This document shows, one piece after another, positions 47,750 through 56,241 of a stretch of DNA of 64,000 nucleotides (position 1 is its first letter; the number at the start of each line of letters is the position of its first letter). The notes below the pieces were generated by a model. That model worked only from the letters and a program-made list of their open reading frames with translations, searched no databases and was not told where the DNA came from. The DNA is taken from positions 186,001 through 250,000 of the forward strand of contig NZ_JABBXA010000003.1 of assembly GCF_014161445.1 (NCBI RefSeq). The letters run 5' to 3'. The position numbers and the translations under genes were made by a program. The DNA is from Microbispora sp. H13382. GTDB lineage: Bacteria > Actinomycetota > Actinomycetes > Streptosporangiales > Streptosporangiaceae.

Positions 47750-48196
47750 ATGAGACAGACAACGAAGATCGCTCTCGCGGCCGCCACGACCCTCGCCGCC
47801 CTGACCGCCGGTGGAACGGCCGTCGCCTCCGCCTCCGTCGCGGCGCCGGCCACCGCCTCCACCGCCTCCACCGCCACCGCCTCGGCCTCCACCGCCGTCA
47901 GCCGGAGCCGGGCGATCGCGATCGCCAAGAGGCGGGTGCCCGGCGCCCGGGTCACCAAGGTGGAGCGCGAGTGGGAGCACGGCCGCCGCGTGTGGAAGGT
48001 CGAGCTCCGCAAGGGCCATCGGGAGTACCGGGTGTACGTCTCCGTCGCGAGCGGGAGGATCGTCAGGTTCCGGGTCGAGGACGACGGCCGACGGCACGAC
48101 GACCGGGGTCACCACGGCAGGGGACACGACGATCGGGGCCACGACGACCGGGGCCACGACGACCGGGGGCACCACGGCCGCGGTCACGACGACTGA
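47750..48196 (+). CDS. Exported PepSY-domain protein with His/Asp-rich repeat tail
   Basis: A 148-residue protein. An N-terminal signal peptide (KIALAAATTLAALTAGGTAV ASA) is followed by a low-complexity Ala/Ser/Thr stretch. One PepSY domain follows (SRSRAIAIAKRRVPGARVTK, VWKVELRKGHREYRVYVSVA). The C-terminal 40 residues are repeats of GHDDRGHHGRG type, encoded by near-identical 15-bp units (about 48105-48190). Such His/Asp runs can chelate divalent metals, which is inference. It follows a two-component system and shares its putative operator motif, so it is likely a target and perhaps a feedback partner of that system. Confidence 0.85.
   Translation: MRQTTKIALAAATTLAALTAGGTAVASASVAAPATASTASTATASASTAVSRSRAIAIAKRRVPGARVTKVEREWEHGRRVWKVELRKGHREYRVYVSVASGRIVRFRVEDDGRRHDDRGHHGRGHDDRGHDDRGHDDRGHHGRGHDD
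48108..48190 (+). repeat. 15-bp repeats encoding the His/Asp-rich tail
   Basis: Imperfect tandem units close to GGGGCCACGACGACC, giving Gly-His-Asp-Asp-Arg and Gly-His-His-Gly-Arg pentapeptides in the same frame. Confidence 0.7.
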
Positions 48197-48265
48197 CCGT
48201 ACGACGGGACGGCGGCGACGGCTCTTCGGCGAAGGACGCGGGAGAGCCGTCACCGGCAGGCGGGC

Positions 48266-49318
48266 TCAGGGCGCCGGGGGGCCGTTGCGGTGCCGGCGGG
48301 GGCGGGTCGTGGGAGCGGGCCAGTAGGGCGAGTCCCCCTGTGGCTGATCTACGTCGTAAAGGCGCCCGGCCGTGAGCTCCCCGGGCGCCCGCGGCGATCC
48401 GTGCGCGGGGGCGCGGCCGTAGGGATGCTCCCTGCTCTGCCTGGGCGCGGTACGGCTCGGCAGCTCGCCGGCCGTCCGGCCCGGCGTCGCCGCCGGGATG
48501 CCCTGCCGCCGCAACACGTCCACCAGCACGTGCATCGCCTGGTCGACGGTGAGTCGTTCGTCCGGGTCGGGCCGCAACAGGCCCTCCAGCAGCGGCCGCA
48601 ACGGGCCCGCCCGGCGCGGGGGCTCGGGCCTGCGGCCGAGCAGCACCTCGGCCGGCAGCGGGCCCGTGGGCGGGTACGGCGGCCGTCCCTCGACCCCGCG
48701 ATAGAGCGTGGCGCCGAACGACCACAGGTCGGCCGAGGGAGCCAGGGACTTCCCGCGCAGCCGCTCGGGGGCGAGGTAGGCGCCGGACCGCGCCACCGGC
48801 ACGGTCGACGACCCGGCCGGGTCCCGGTCGAAGGCGGCGATGCCGAAGTCGGTCAGCACCACCCGGTCCTCGGTCAGCATCACGTTGGCCGGCCGGATGT
48901 CCCCGTGGACGACGCCCAGCGAGTGCGCGTGCCGTACGCCCGACAGGAGCTGGAAACCCACCCAGGCGGCCCAGTGGACCGGAAGCCGGCCGAGGTGGCG
49001 CACGGTGTCGGCCAGCGTGAGGCCCTGCAGGAGCTCGGTGACGATCCAGAGCCGGCCCTTGTCCTCCAGCAGGTCGTGCACCGTGATGACGGCCGGGTGG
49101 CTGAGCCGGGCCGCGGAACGGGCCTCCCGCAGCGCCTGCCGGCGTGCGGCGGCCAGGTCGGCCACGTCCACGCGGTACGGCGGCTGCACTTCCTTGATCG
49201 CGACATCGCGCTTCAGGCGGAGATCATGGGCCTGCCACATGATCCCCCCGGAGTCCCGACGGAAGGGCGTCAGCAGCTTGTACCGATCCGCCAGCAGTTG
49301 CCGTGCGTGCGATGCCAT
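48266..49318 (-). CDS. Serine/threonine protein kinase
   Basis: A 350-residue Hanks-type kinase of about 265 kinase residues and a Pro/Arg-rich tail, with no obvious membrane helix. Motifs: RDVAIKEVQ (ATP lysine), EARSAARLSHPAVITVHDLL (helix C), VVHGDIRPANVML (catalytic loop, with HGD in place of HRD), VLTDFGIAAF (DFG) and YLAPERLRGKSLAPSADLWS (APE). The HGD variant still has the catalytic aspartate, so activity is plausible, and loss of the R suggests regulation without activation-loop phosphorylation. It could phosphorylate proteins read by the FHA protein at 33292. It is convergent with the PepSY gene. Confidence 0.92.
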   Translation of the reverse strand: MASHARQLLADRYKLLTPFRRDSGGIMWQAHDLRLKRDVAIKEVQPPYRVDVADLAAARRQALREARSAARLSHPAVITVHDLLEDKGRLWIVTELLQGLTLADTVRHLGRLPVHWAAWVGFQLLSGVRHAHSLGVVHGDIRPANVMLTEDRVVLTDFGIAAFDRDPAGSSTVPVARSGAYLAPERLRGKSLAPSADLWSFGATLYRGVEGRPPYPPTGPLPAEVLLGRRPEPPRRAGPLRPLLEGLLRPDPDERLTVDQAMHVLVDVLRRQGIPAATPGRTAGELPSRTAPRQSREHPYGRAPAHGSPRAPGELTAGRLYDVDQPQGDSPYWPAPTTRPRRHRNGPPAP

Positions 49319-49591
49319 CGACCACCCGTGCGCTAGCCCCAGATCCGTGATCCATCAATTGTCGTCCCGGATGCGGTCGCACCGCGCCGAAAGGCGGCCG
49401 CGGGGAGTGTGACGTCGATAACGATCCGGTCTATGAGCGCGGGGAATTCTCCGTGTTCGCCTTGCCTGCGGGCACCGGGTGGGCCGGCCTCGCACCCCCG
49501 CCGAAGATCGCACGCCCTTTCGCGCGCATTGTCGGTCGGTTCGGGGAAGATATGGGGAGAGGCGTCCCCCCGAGCAGCGGAGGTGTCAGGG

Positions 49592-49801
49592 ATGGCGACC
49601 AAGGAGACCGGCGGCCAGAAGCAGACTGGGCGTCAGGAGCACGAAGTCGAGGAGACCGAGGCGCAGGCGTCCCCGGACGTCCAGGAGCGTCAGGAGAAGC
49701 TCACCGACGACGTCGACGCGATCCTGGACGAGATCGACGAGGTCCTCGAGGAGAACGCGGAGGAGTTCGTCCGTTCCTACGTGCAGAAGGGCGGACAGTA
49801 A
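49592..49801 (+). CDS. pup: Prokaryotic ubiquitin-like protein Pup
   Basis: A 69-residue, highly charged, disordered protein ending VQKGGQ, the exact Gly-Gly-Gln C terminus that Dop deamidates before PafA ligates it to lysines. The conserved central and C-terminal region is present (EKLTDDVDAILDEIDEVLEE, NAEEFVRSYVQ), and this is the part that forms the helix with the ARC coiled coil. ATG 49592 is chosen by the family start MATKETGG and the GGAGG about nine bases upstream; the longer frame adds nothing conserved. Pup is isolated here: dop lies 4.5 kb upstream and prcB 5.6 kb downstream, instead of being adjacent. Confidence 0.97.
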   Translation: MATKETGGQKQTGRQEHEVEETEAQASPDVQERQEKLTDDVDAILDEIDEVLEENAEEFVRSYVQKGGQ

Positions 49802-49819
49802 CCCGACGGAGGCGTCCGG

Positions 49820-49872
49820 CCCGGTGGCGGCGCTCCGGGGGAACCGACCCCTCCGGCAGGGCCGCCGCCGGG
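49820..49872. terminator. Stem-loop between convergent pup and GH38 genes
   Basis: CCCGGTGGCGGC (49820-49831) pairs with GCCGCCGCCGGG (49861-49872) with one G-U pair, enclosing a loop with a smaller hairpin. Confidence 0.5.
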
Positions 49873-49877
49873 CGCCG

Positions 49878-52658
49878 TCACGCCCCGGCGAGATGAACAG
49901 TCGCGATCTCGAAGGGCCTGAGCGGGACGCGTACCGTCCGCCATGAGGTCCCCTCGTCGCGGGACACCTCCAGAGGGCCCAGGGGAGAGCCCTGAACGTC
50001 GGCCGTCCAGGCCGCGGTGAAATCTCCCCGTACGACCGCCTCGGTGGCCGTGGGATGCTCGGCCACCAGGCGGACCTCCAGCCGTCCGTCCCGCTCGCGC
50101 AGAGCGGTCATCACGACGCCGTCCCCGCCGATCGAGAGACGGCCGTCCCGGCCCGTCCCGGCCGCACCGCCCCCGCCGGCGCCCGGTACGGCGAGCAGGT
50201 CGTGGCGGAACTCCTCCGCGAGCCGCGGCAGCCCCGCGTCGTGCCACCCGCCCGCGTACGGCAGGACGGCGAATCGCACGGTCAGCGGCCCCTGGCACTG
50301 GGCGGCCGGGGTCGGCACCTCGGGTCCCGCGGGCTCGTCGCGGTAGGGATTGCGGTTCCGGGACAGATACCCGACGGACCGCACGAGCGTGAGCGCCATC
50401 TCGGTCCCGGCCCCGCTGATCTCGTCCCCGGTGATCTCGTACTCGGTGACGTGGTCGAGCAGCACGGCGAGGCCGCCGGCGGCGGCGAAGGACTCGGCGG
50501 GGAAGGTCGGGATCGGCCGTTCGCCGCCCCCGCCCTCGGCTGTCAGGCCGCGCCGCACCACGGCGAACTGTCCCTCCGCGTACGACTCGGCCGCCGCCCG
50601 GGGCAGCGGCGCGTGCCAGCGGATGCGATGGTCGCGGCAGCGCACGTCCATGGTGATCTCACACCGGGCGAACGGCTCGCCCGCCCTGAGCTCCACCCGG
50701 GTCGTGACGACCGCCGGCACGGTCGCGGCGTCACCCGCGCCGGCCGGCCAGTCGTACCCGCGGGTGATCTCGTACGCGCCGGTCAGCGGTCCCGAGCAGA
50801 TCTCCTCGACGGTGACGCGGGAGGGCCGGTCGAGGAGCCGGTCGCCGGGCGGCGGCGCGTGGTTGTAGGTGTCCCCGGCGTCCCCGCCGTGGACGATCCG
50901 CCCGACGCCGTGGACCTCCACGCCGTCCGCCCCGCGCAGGGACAGCGTCCCGTCGTCCGCCACGCGCACCCGCAGCAGGCCGTTGTCCAGCACCGGCTCG
51001 AACTCGTACGGGTCGGTCCGCAGGGCGCCCGGGACGGGGGCGGGTTCGGCGGGCGCGACCGGACGTGCGGTGAGGACGGCGCGGCCCAGCGGCGGCACGG
51101 TGACCAGCGCGGCCACGGTGACCACGGGCTCGGCCACCGTGCGGACGGCCCACGGCCCCGGCCCGGCGTCGAGGACGGCCCTGCGCAGGTCCTCGTACGC
51201 GTACGCGCCGGACGCGTGGCGGCTCACGGTGACGGTGAACACGCCGTCCGCGGCGGCCCAGGAGACGATCTCGTGGCCGTACAGCTCCCGCTCGTGCACG
51301 CGCCCGAGGAGCAGGGAGAGGTCGTCCATGACGGTCTCGTCGAGCAGGGTCGCGGCGTGTTCGAGCCGCTGCACGGGAACGTTGACGGGGACCGCACGCC
51401 CGCGGCCGTCGGCCAGCGACGCGCGGTCCTCCGGCAGGTCGGCGAGCACCAGGCCGGTCCGCTCGAAGGGGGACGGGTTGACGACGACGAGCGCGTCCTT
51501 CGGCGCGGCCCCGGCGAGGGACGCGGCGACCAGGTCCACGACCGCTTGGGCCGTCTGCCCGGCCTCGGCGATCCTCGCGGCCACCTGCTGGGCGGTCTCG
51601 TCGGAGCCGCACCCGGTGACCGAGTCGTGCCCGCCGCAGGCGATGACCGACCGCCAGGCCATGTCGATCAGGCGCCCGCACGCCGAACGGTCGGTGAGCC
51701 ACAGCGCGGACATCGGCTCGGCGTAGCGGGTGAGGAGCCGCTCGGCCCGCGCCATGGCCTGCTTCAGCGGCACCCGGGCCGAGATCACGCCGGGCAGGAG
51801 GTTGGCCCGCGCGTGCGAGCGCAGCTCGCCCACCACCCGGGGCAGCCCGTCGCCGGGCCCGTGGAGGCCGGTCAGGGCCTCGGCGAGGGTGGCGACGCGC
51901 AGTCCCGACGCGGTGATCTCGCGGGCGGGGGCCGAGTGGTCGGCGCCGTACATCGCCAGCAGGGTCCCACCGGCCGCCCAGTCCCCGGCCGCCCAGTCCC
52001 CGGTCGCCCAGTCCCCAGCCGCACGGACGAAGGCCGCCACGCGGTCGGGCATGCGCTCGGCCGGGCCGGCGAACAGGCCGGAGGCGTTGCCGTACCCGCC
52101 GGGCAGGTATCTCGTCCTGATCGTCGTGCCGTCGGCGCCGGTCCAGTCGAAGGTGTCGCGGTCCACGTGCGCGGGCACGCCCCGCCACAGGCAGGCCAGG
52201 CGCAGCCCCGCCAGCGACAGGATCTGCGGCATCTGGGCGCAGTGGCCGAACTGGTCGGGCAGGTACCCGACCGGCATGGCGCCGCCGAGCGCGGCCGCCC
52301 CCCGCATGCCGTACTCCAGGTTGCGCAGCAGGGTCTCGCCCGAGCACAGGAACTCGTCGGCGAGGATCAGCCAGGGCCCCACGGCGAGCCGCCCCTCGGC
52401 GACGAACCGGGCGACGTCGTCGCGGCGTCCGGGGCGGATCTCCAGGTAGTCCTCGACCGCCGCGAGCTGGCCGTCCAGCGTGAAGCGGTAGGCGGGGTCG
52501 GCGGCCATGGCGTCCAGGACCTCGTCGAGCACCCGCACCAGGCCGACGCGGAACCGCTGGAAGGGCAGGTACCACTCGCGGTCCCAGTGCGTGTGCGGGA
52601 CCACCACGATCTCGCCGCTATCCGCGGACGCCCTGCTCGGCGTGACCGATGGCTCCAC
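49878..52658 (-). CDS. Glycoside hydrolase family 38 alpha-mannosidase-like enzyme
   Basis: A 926-residue protein. The GH38 zinc site begins VVVPHTHWDREWYLPFQRFR, the nucleophile region is MPVGYLPDQFGHCAQMPQIL, and a further metal histidine region is ACGGHDSVTGCGSDET. The rest is the usual beta-sandwich of about 500 residues. GH38 enzymes remove alpha-mannose (or related) units from glycans or glycosylglycerate-type compounds; no signal peptide is visible, so it acts inside the cell. GTG 52658 has GAGGAGG six bases upstream and overlaps the upstream gene by 41 bases. A GDWAT/GDWAA/GDWAA pentapeptide repeat (51972-52016) interrupts the catalytic domain. Confidence 0.9.
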   Translation of the reverse strand: MEPSVTPSRASADSGEIVVVPHTHWDREWYLPFQRFRVGLVRVLDEVLDAMAADPAYRFTLDGQLAAVEDYLEIRPGRRDDVARFVAEGRLAVGPWLILADEFLCSGETLLRNLEYGMRGAAALGGAMPVGYLPDQFGHCAQMPQILSLAGLRLACLWRGVPAHVDRDTFDWTGADGTTIRTRYLPGGYGNASGLFAGPAERMPDRVAAFVRAAGDWATGDWAAGDWAAGGTLLAMYGADHSAPAREITASGLRVATLAEALTGLHGPGDGLPRVVGELRSHARANLLPGVISARVPLKQAMARAERLLTRYAEPMSALWLTDRSACGRLIDMAWRSVIACGGHDSVTGCGSDETAQQVAARIAEAGQTAQAVVDLVAASLAGAAPKDALVVVNPSPFERTGLVLADLPEDRASLADGRGRAVPVNVPVQRLEHAATLLDETVMDDLSLLLGRVHERELYGHEIVSWAAADGVFTVTVSRHASGAYAYEDLRRAVLDAGPGPWAVRTVAEPVVTVAALVTVPPLGRAVLTARPVAPAEPAPVPGALRTDPYEFEPVLDNGLLRVRVADDGTLSLRGADGVEVHGVGRIVHGGDAGDTYNHAPPPGDRLLDRPSRVTVEEICSGPLTGAYEITRGYDWPAGAGDAATVPAVVTTRVELRAGEPFARCEITMDVRCRDHRIRWHAPLPRAAAESYAEGQFAVVRRGLTAEGGGGERPIPTFPAESFAAAGGLAVLLDHVTEYEITGDEISGAGTEMALTLVRSVGYLSRNRNPYRDEPAGPEVPTPAAQCQGPLTVRFAVLPYAGGWHDAGLPRLAEEFRHDLLAVPGAGGGGAAGTGRDGRLSIGGDGVVMTALRERDGRLEVRLVAEHPTATEAVVRGDFTAAWTADVQGSPLGPLEVSRDEGTSWRTVRVPLRPFEIATVHLAGA
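51972..52016 (-). repeat. 15-bp tandem repeat inside the GH38 gene
   Basis: Three units of GGCCGCCCAGTCCCC (third with one change) at 51972, 51987 and 52002. They encode Gly-Asp-Trp-Ala-Ala/Thr repeats on the minus strand. Confidence 0.85.
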
Positions 52659-53832
52659 TCGCGCCCTCCTCGGCGTAGCTGCTGACGTCGGCCCCGGCGG
52701 TCGCCTCCCGGGGGGCGCCGGTGACCTCCTGGGCGCACTCGCCGCCGATGGGGACGCCGGCCCAGCGCGCGTACCGGTGCACGATGCGCTGCGCCGTGAC
52801 GATATCCTCCAGGGCCCCGTCGAGTCCGGTGAGCGGCGGTTCGTCCTGGGTGACGAAACGGTGGAAGGCGCGTAGCTGCCGCTCGAACGCCTCGGCGACG
52901 TCCTCGCTGACGACCGTCCGCTCGGTGGTGCCGACGCGGCAGGTGACCGTCAGCCGGGTGGGCGTGTTCAGCATGTACGGCGAGGGGAAGCGCAGCTCCA
53001 GCGAGCCGTGCTCGTGGTGCAGGGTCATGACCTCGTGGTACGCCGGGTAGCTCGGCAGGTAGTGCCACCGCAGGCCGTACCGGCCGGAGCCCTCCACGGG
53101 CAGCGTCCCGCTCACCTCCAGCGACGGCGGGAAGGCCTCCACCGGCCACACGGCCACGTGGTCCACCGTGTCCGGAGATCCGGTGAACAGCCGTATCAGC
53201 GACAGCTCGTGGCAGAGGCTGCTCAGCAGGACCTCGGCGTACAGCCGCCGCAGCCGCTCGGAGGAGGTGCCGAGCGCGGCGGTGAGCGCCCGGTCGTCGG
53301 CCTCCGCGTAGGGGGCCGTCCGCTCGGGGGAGGGCCGTCCGGGCCGCGCGCGGGCGAACAGCAGCTGGGACTCCTGCGACGGGTGCAGCACGGTGGCGTC
53401 CAGGTGGCGGACGACGTCCGGCCCGCCGGCCTCGTGCAGCGCCTCCAGCAGCCGCTGGGAGGCCGGGTCGTACTGCTTCATGTAGCCGGTCATCAGCCGC
53501 TCGCCGGACAGGCCGCTCAGCTCGGCCCGGCTGTAGGCGAGGGGCTTCTCGCACAGCACCCACAGGCCGCGTTCGAGCGCGGCCCGCACCAGCGGCCCGT
53601 GGGAGCCCGGCGTGAGTACGATCAGCGCGTCGAGCCCGCCCTCGTCCAGCATCGCCCGCGGGTCGTCGTACGCCGGGACACCCGCCTCCCGGCCCACCGT
53701 CTCCGCGTGCCCGCGGTCGAGGTCGCACACGGCCGCCACCCGGAACAGGTCGCGCCGCCGCGCCAGCAGGGGCAGGTAGACGACCTGCGCGACCACGCCG
53801 AGCCCGGCGATCCCCACCTTCACCGTCTCCAC
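52618..53832 (-). CDS. Gfo/Idh/MocA-family oxidoreductase
   Basis: A 404-residue protein. The NAD(P)-binding Rossmann start is VKVGIAGLGVVAQVVYLPLL and the family EKP motif is GLWVLCEKPLAYSRAEL. The catalytic-lysine neighbourhood and the C-terminal alpha/beta domain follow (LLSSLCHELSLIRLF, with LHHEHGSLELRFPSPYML later). These enzymes oxidise or reduce sugars and inositols with NAD(P). GTG 53832 is preferred because GGAGGAGG lies eight bases upstream; the longer frame adds an uncharacteristic N-terminal extension. It is between the PHP and GH38 genes on the same strand, so the three likely catabolise one carbohydrate. Confidence 0.9.
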   Translation of the reverse strand: METVKVGIAGLGVVAQVVYLPLLARRRDLFRVAAVCDLDRGHAETVGREAGVPAYDDPRAMLDEGGLDALIVLTPGSHGPLVRAALERGLWVLCEKPLAYSRAELSGLSGERLMTGYMKQYDPASQRLLEALHEAGGPDVVRHLDATVLHPSQESQLLFARARPGRPSPERTAPYAEADDRALTAALGTSSERLRRLYAEVLLSSLCHELSLIRLFTGSPDTVDHVAVWPVEAFPPSLEVSGTLPVEGSGRYGLRWHYLPSYPAYHEVMTLHHEHGSLELRFPSPYMLNTPTRLTVTCRVGTTERTVVSEDVAEAFERQLRAFHRFVTQDEPPLTGLDGALEDIVTAQRIVHRYARWAGVPIGGECAQEVTGAPREATAGADVSSYAEEGASGAIGHAEQGVRG

Positions 53833-53898
53833 GTCCTCACCCTCCTCCGCTCGGCGACCTGCCCTGCACCTCCCCACCGGCGGCGTGGCGCAACCTCG

Positions 53899-55158
53899 TC
53901 AGCTGCACACGGCCATGAGCTCGTTGACCGGCGTCTCCAGCCGGTGCGTCCCCGGCCGGGCCGGCAGGAGCGCGAGGTCCCCGCGAATCACGCGACGGGT
54001 CCGCGGCCCCCACAGCACCAGCCCGTCGGCGTCCACGGCCAGGAACTCGTCCTCCAGCCGCAGCAGCAGCGGGCCGTTCAGGGAGGCCGACACCGCGGTC
54101 CGCCCCTCCGCGACGGCGCGTACGACGGCCCTCGCGGCCTCGGGGCCCCGGCCGTCGCCCTCGGCGAGCACCCACGTCGCCGGCGCGCCGGGCGGGTGCC
54201 CCTCCTCCGGCCGGTGGTAGTCGCCGCCGCCCACCACGACCAGGCCGCCGGTCAGGCCCGCGGCCCAGGCCTGCGCCCAGGCCAGCGGCGCGCCCCAGGT
54301 GCGGTCGTGCCAGCTCCGGTGCCACAGCTCCACGGTCCGCGGCCGGTCGGCCATCGGGTGCCGCCACGCGCAGTCGGCCGCCACCGGGTGGTTGACCGAC
54401 AGCACCCCGCCCCGGTCCCGTACGGCCTTCGCCCACTCGTCCGGGGGCAGCCGGAAGTCGATCCAGCCGACGTCCCCGAGGGCGCCCGCGTGCCCGAGGT
54501 CGGTGGTCACCTCCTGTCCGGGCACGAGCACGATCCCGGCGAGCGCCGAGGCCGCGGCCAGCTCCGCGTGGTGGCTGACGGTGTTGTGGTCGGTCACCGC
54601 GAGGAAGTCCAGCCCGGCCGCGGCCGCGACGCAGGCCAGTTCGTAGACGCTCAGCGTCCCGTCGGAGTGGTCGGTGTGCGCGTGCAGGTCCCCGGCGAGC
54701 CAGCGGTGTCCGGGCGGCGACGGCAGGCGGCGGCGCACGGCGGCGGGCTCGGGCGGGAGCGGCCCGGGCACGCGGGAGATGCGGGTGCGGCGCCGGCGCG
54801 GCCGGGCGGGCGGCCGCACGTGCCTGATCACCCGGATCTCGTACGGCAGCCCGCCGAGGGGCACGCGGTGCAGGCCGACCAGCACCCGCCACACGCCCGG
54901 CTCGATCTCGCCGGGCAGGTAGCCGGGGGTGGCCCAGGAGGGCGCGACGGTGTACTCGGAGCGCGCGCCGCCCGACCAGCCGCGGAAGCCGGCGGGCCCG
55001 GCGCAGCCGAGGTCGAGCACGCCGGCCGACCGGTCGTAGGACAGGCGCACCGTGAGGGCGGCCGTGCCGGGCCGCACCTCCACCGGCACCTCCGCCACCG
55101 GCCCGGCCAGCCGGTCGTCCAACGTCCACGTCCCGCCGACCACGGCCCTGGTGGTCAT
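53899..55158 (-). CDS. PHP-domain metallohydrolase (CehA/McbA-like)
   Basis: A 419-residue protein. The N-terminal half (about 1-150) is a beta-sandwich-like region (GPAGFRGWSGGARSEYTVAP). From about residue 160 the PHP domain appears: LAGDLHAHTDHSDGTLSVYE, LDFLAVTDHNTVSHHAELA, VLVPGQEVTTDLGHAGALG, GGVLSVNHPVAADCAWRHP and VVGGGDYHRPEEGHPPG. The His/Asp set binds two or three metals and hydrolyses phosphoesters or similar bonds. ATG 55158 was chosen; GTG 55194 is an alternative with a weak ribosome site. It leads the minus-strand operon PHP, Gfo/Idh, GH38 lodged between pup and prcB. Confidence 0.88.
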   Translation of the reverse strand: MTTRAVVGGTWTLDDRLAGPVAEVPVEVRPGTAALTVRLSYDRSAGVLDLGCAGPAGFRGWSGGARSEYTVAPSWATPGYLPGEIEPGVWRVLVGLHRVPLGGLPYEIRVIRHVRPPARPRRRRTRISRVPGPLPPEPAAVRRRLPSPPGHRWLAGDLHAHTDHSDGTLSVYELACVAAAAGLDFLAVTDHNTVSHHAELAAASALAGIVLVPGQEVTTDLGHAGALGDVGWIDFRLPPDEWAKAVRDRGGVLSVNHPVAADCAWRHPMADRPRTVELWHRSWHDRTWGAPLAWAQAWAAGLTGGLVVVGGGDYHRPEEGHPPGAPATWVLAEGDGRGPEAARAVVRAVAEGRTAVSASLNGPLLLRLEDEFLAVDADGLVLWGPRTRRVIRGDLALLPARPGTHRLETPVNELMAVCS

Positions 55159-55383
55159 CGTCTCGCCGCCATCGTCACCCACCGCGACCCGCACGACCTG
55201 AGGAATCCGGCTCCATCCTCGACCCTCGCACGCGATTACCCGCGAGTAAAGAAGCGGCTCGGCGGACGAGTGCCCGGCGTCTTATGGGATGTCTGGTTCG
55301 CGCTGAGCTGATCGGGAAGAGTGCAACCAGAGCTGAGACCTGAGTATGGTCGGGCGTAACAACGCATGCTTGGAGGGAGTCGC
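55159..55383. other. Divergent promoter region of the carbohydrate operon and prcBA
   Basis: A 225-base region between divergent genes. Its right half is relatively A+T-rich and should hold the prcB promoter. GGAGGGAG at 55372-55379 is the prcB ribosome site. No unambiguous -35/-10 pair was identified. Confidence 0.4.
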
Positions 55384-56220
55384 GTGGCATCTCAGCCAGC
55401 CTGGATGAACAGCCTCTTCACATATACGGGATCGTCGTCGTTCTCGGAGTTCGTCGGCGTGCACGCGCCGAACCTGCTGCCCGCCCGCAACGAGTCGCTG
55501 GCGGCGCCGGTGGGCGACGAGATCCCGCACGCGACCACCATCGTCGCGGCGACCTGCGCCGGCGGCGTGGTGATGGCGGGCGACAGGCGTGCGACCTCCG
55601 GGAACATAATCTCGCAGCGGGACATCGAGAAGGTGTTCCGCACCGACGACTACTCCTGCATGGGCATCGCGGGCACCGCGAGCACCGGCCTGGAGTTGGC
55701 CCGGCTGTACCGGGTCGAGCTGGAGCACTACGAGAAGACCGAAGGCCGCTCGCTGTCCACCGAGGGCAAGGCGCACCGCCTGGCCACCATGATCCGCGGC
55801 AACCTGCCCATGGCCATGCAGGGCCTCGTGGTCGTGCCGCTGTTCGCGGCCTACGACCCGGGCCGCGACGCCGGGCGGATCTTCAGCTACGACGTGGGCG
55901 GCGGGCCGTACGAGCAGAAGGAGTTCCACTCCATCGGCTCGGGTTCGATCTTCGCGCGGGGGTCGCTGAAGAAGCTGTACCGGGAGAACGCAAGCCCGCA
56001 GGACACCGCCCTGACCTGCCTGCACGCCCTGTACGACGCCGCCGACGACGACTCGGCCACCGGCGGCCCCGACGTGATGCGGAAGATCTGGCCGGTCGTG
56101 GCCGTCATCACCGCGGACGGCTTCCGCCGCCTCCCCGACGACGAGGTCGCCGAGTTCGTGGAGTCCATGCTGGAGAGGCGGATGGCCGCCCCCGAAGGCC
56201 CGACCGCGCCGCTGCGCTAA
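55384..56220 (+). CDS. prcB: 20S proteasome beta subunit
   Basis: A 278-residue precursor. The propeptide (residues 1-56, ending IPHA) is cleaved before Thr57 to expose the catalytic threonine in [20 protein letters not shown]. The catalytic Asp/Lys partners are in [20 protein letters not shown]. Later conserved parts are [20 protein letters not shown] and [20 protein letters not shown]. Fourteen copies form the inner rings of the 20S core, which degrades Pup-tagged proteins delivered by ARC. Start GTG 55384 follows GGAGGGAG. It is immediately upstream of prcA. Confidence 0.98.
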   Translation: MASQPAWMNSLFTYTGSSSFSEFVGVHAPNLLPARNESLAAPVGDEIPHATTIVAATCAGGVVMAGDRRATSGNIISQRDIEKVFRTDDYSCMGIAGTASTGLELARLYRVELEHYEKTEGRSLSTEGKAHRLATMIRGNLPMAMQGLVVVPLFAAYDPGRDAGRIFSYDVGGGPYEQKEFHSIGSGSIFARGSLKKLYRENASPQDTALTCLHALYDAADDDSATGGPDVMRKIWPVVAVITADGFRRLPDDEVAEFVESMLERRMAAPEGPTAPLR

Positions 56221-56241
56221 CCCAAGAGAGGATCACCCCCG

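Noticed and set aside
50055-52685. 876-codon plus-strand frame opposite the GH38 gene
   Set aside because: The opposite strand carries clear GH38 metal-site motifs; this frame has none.
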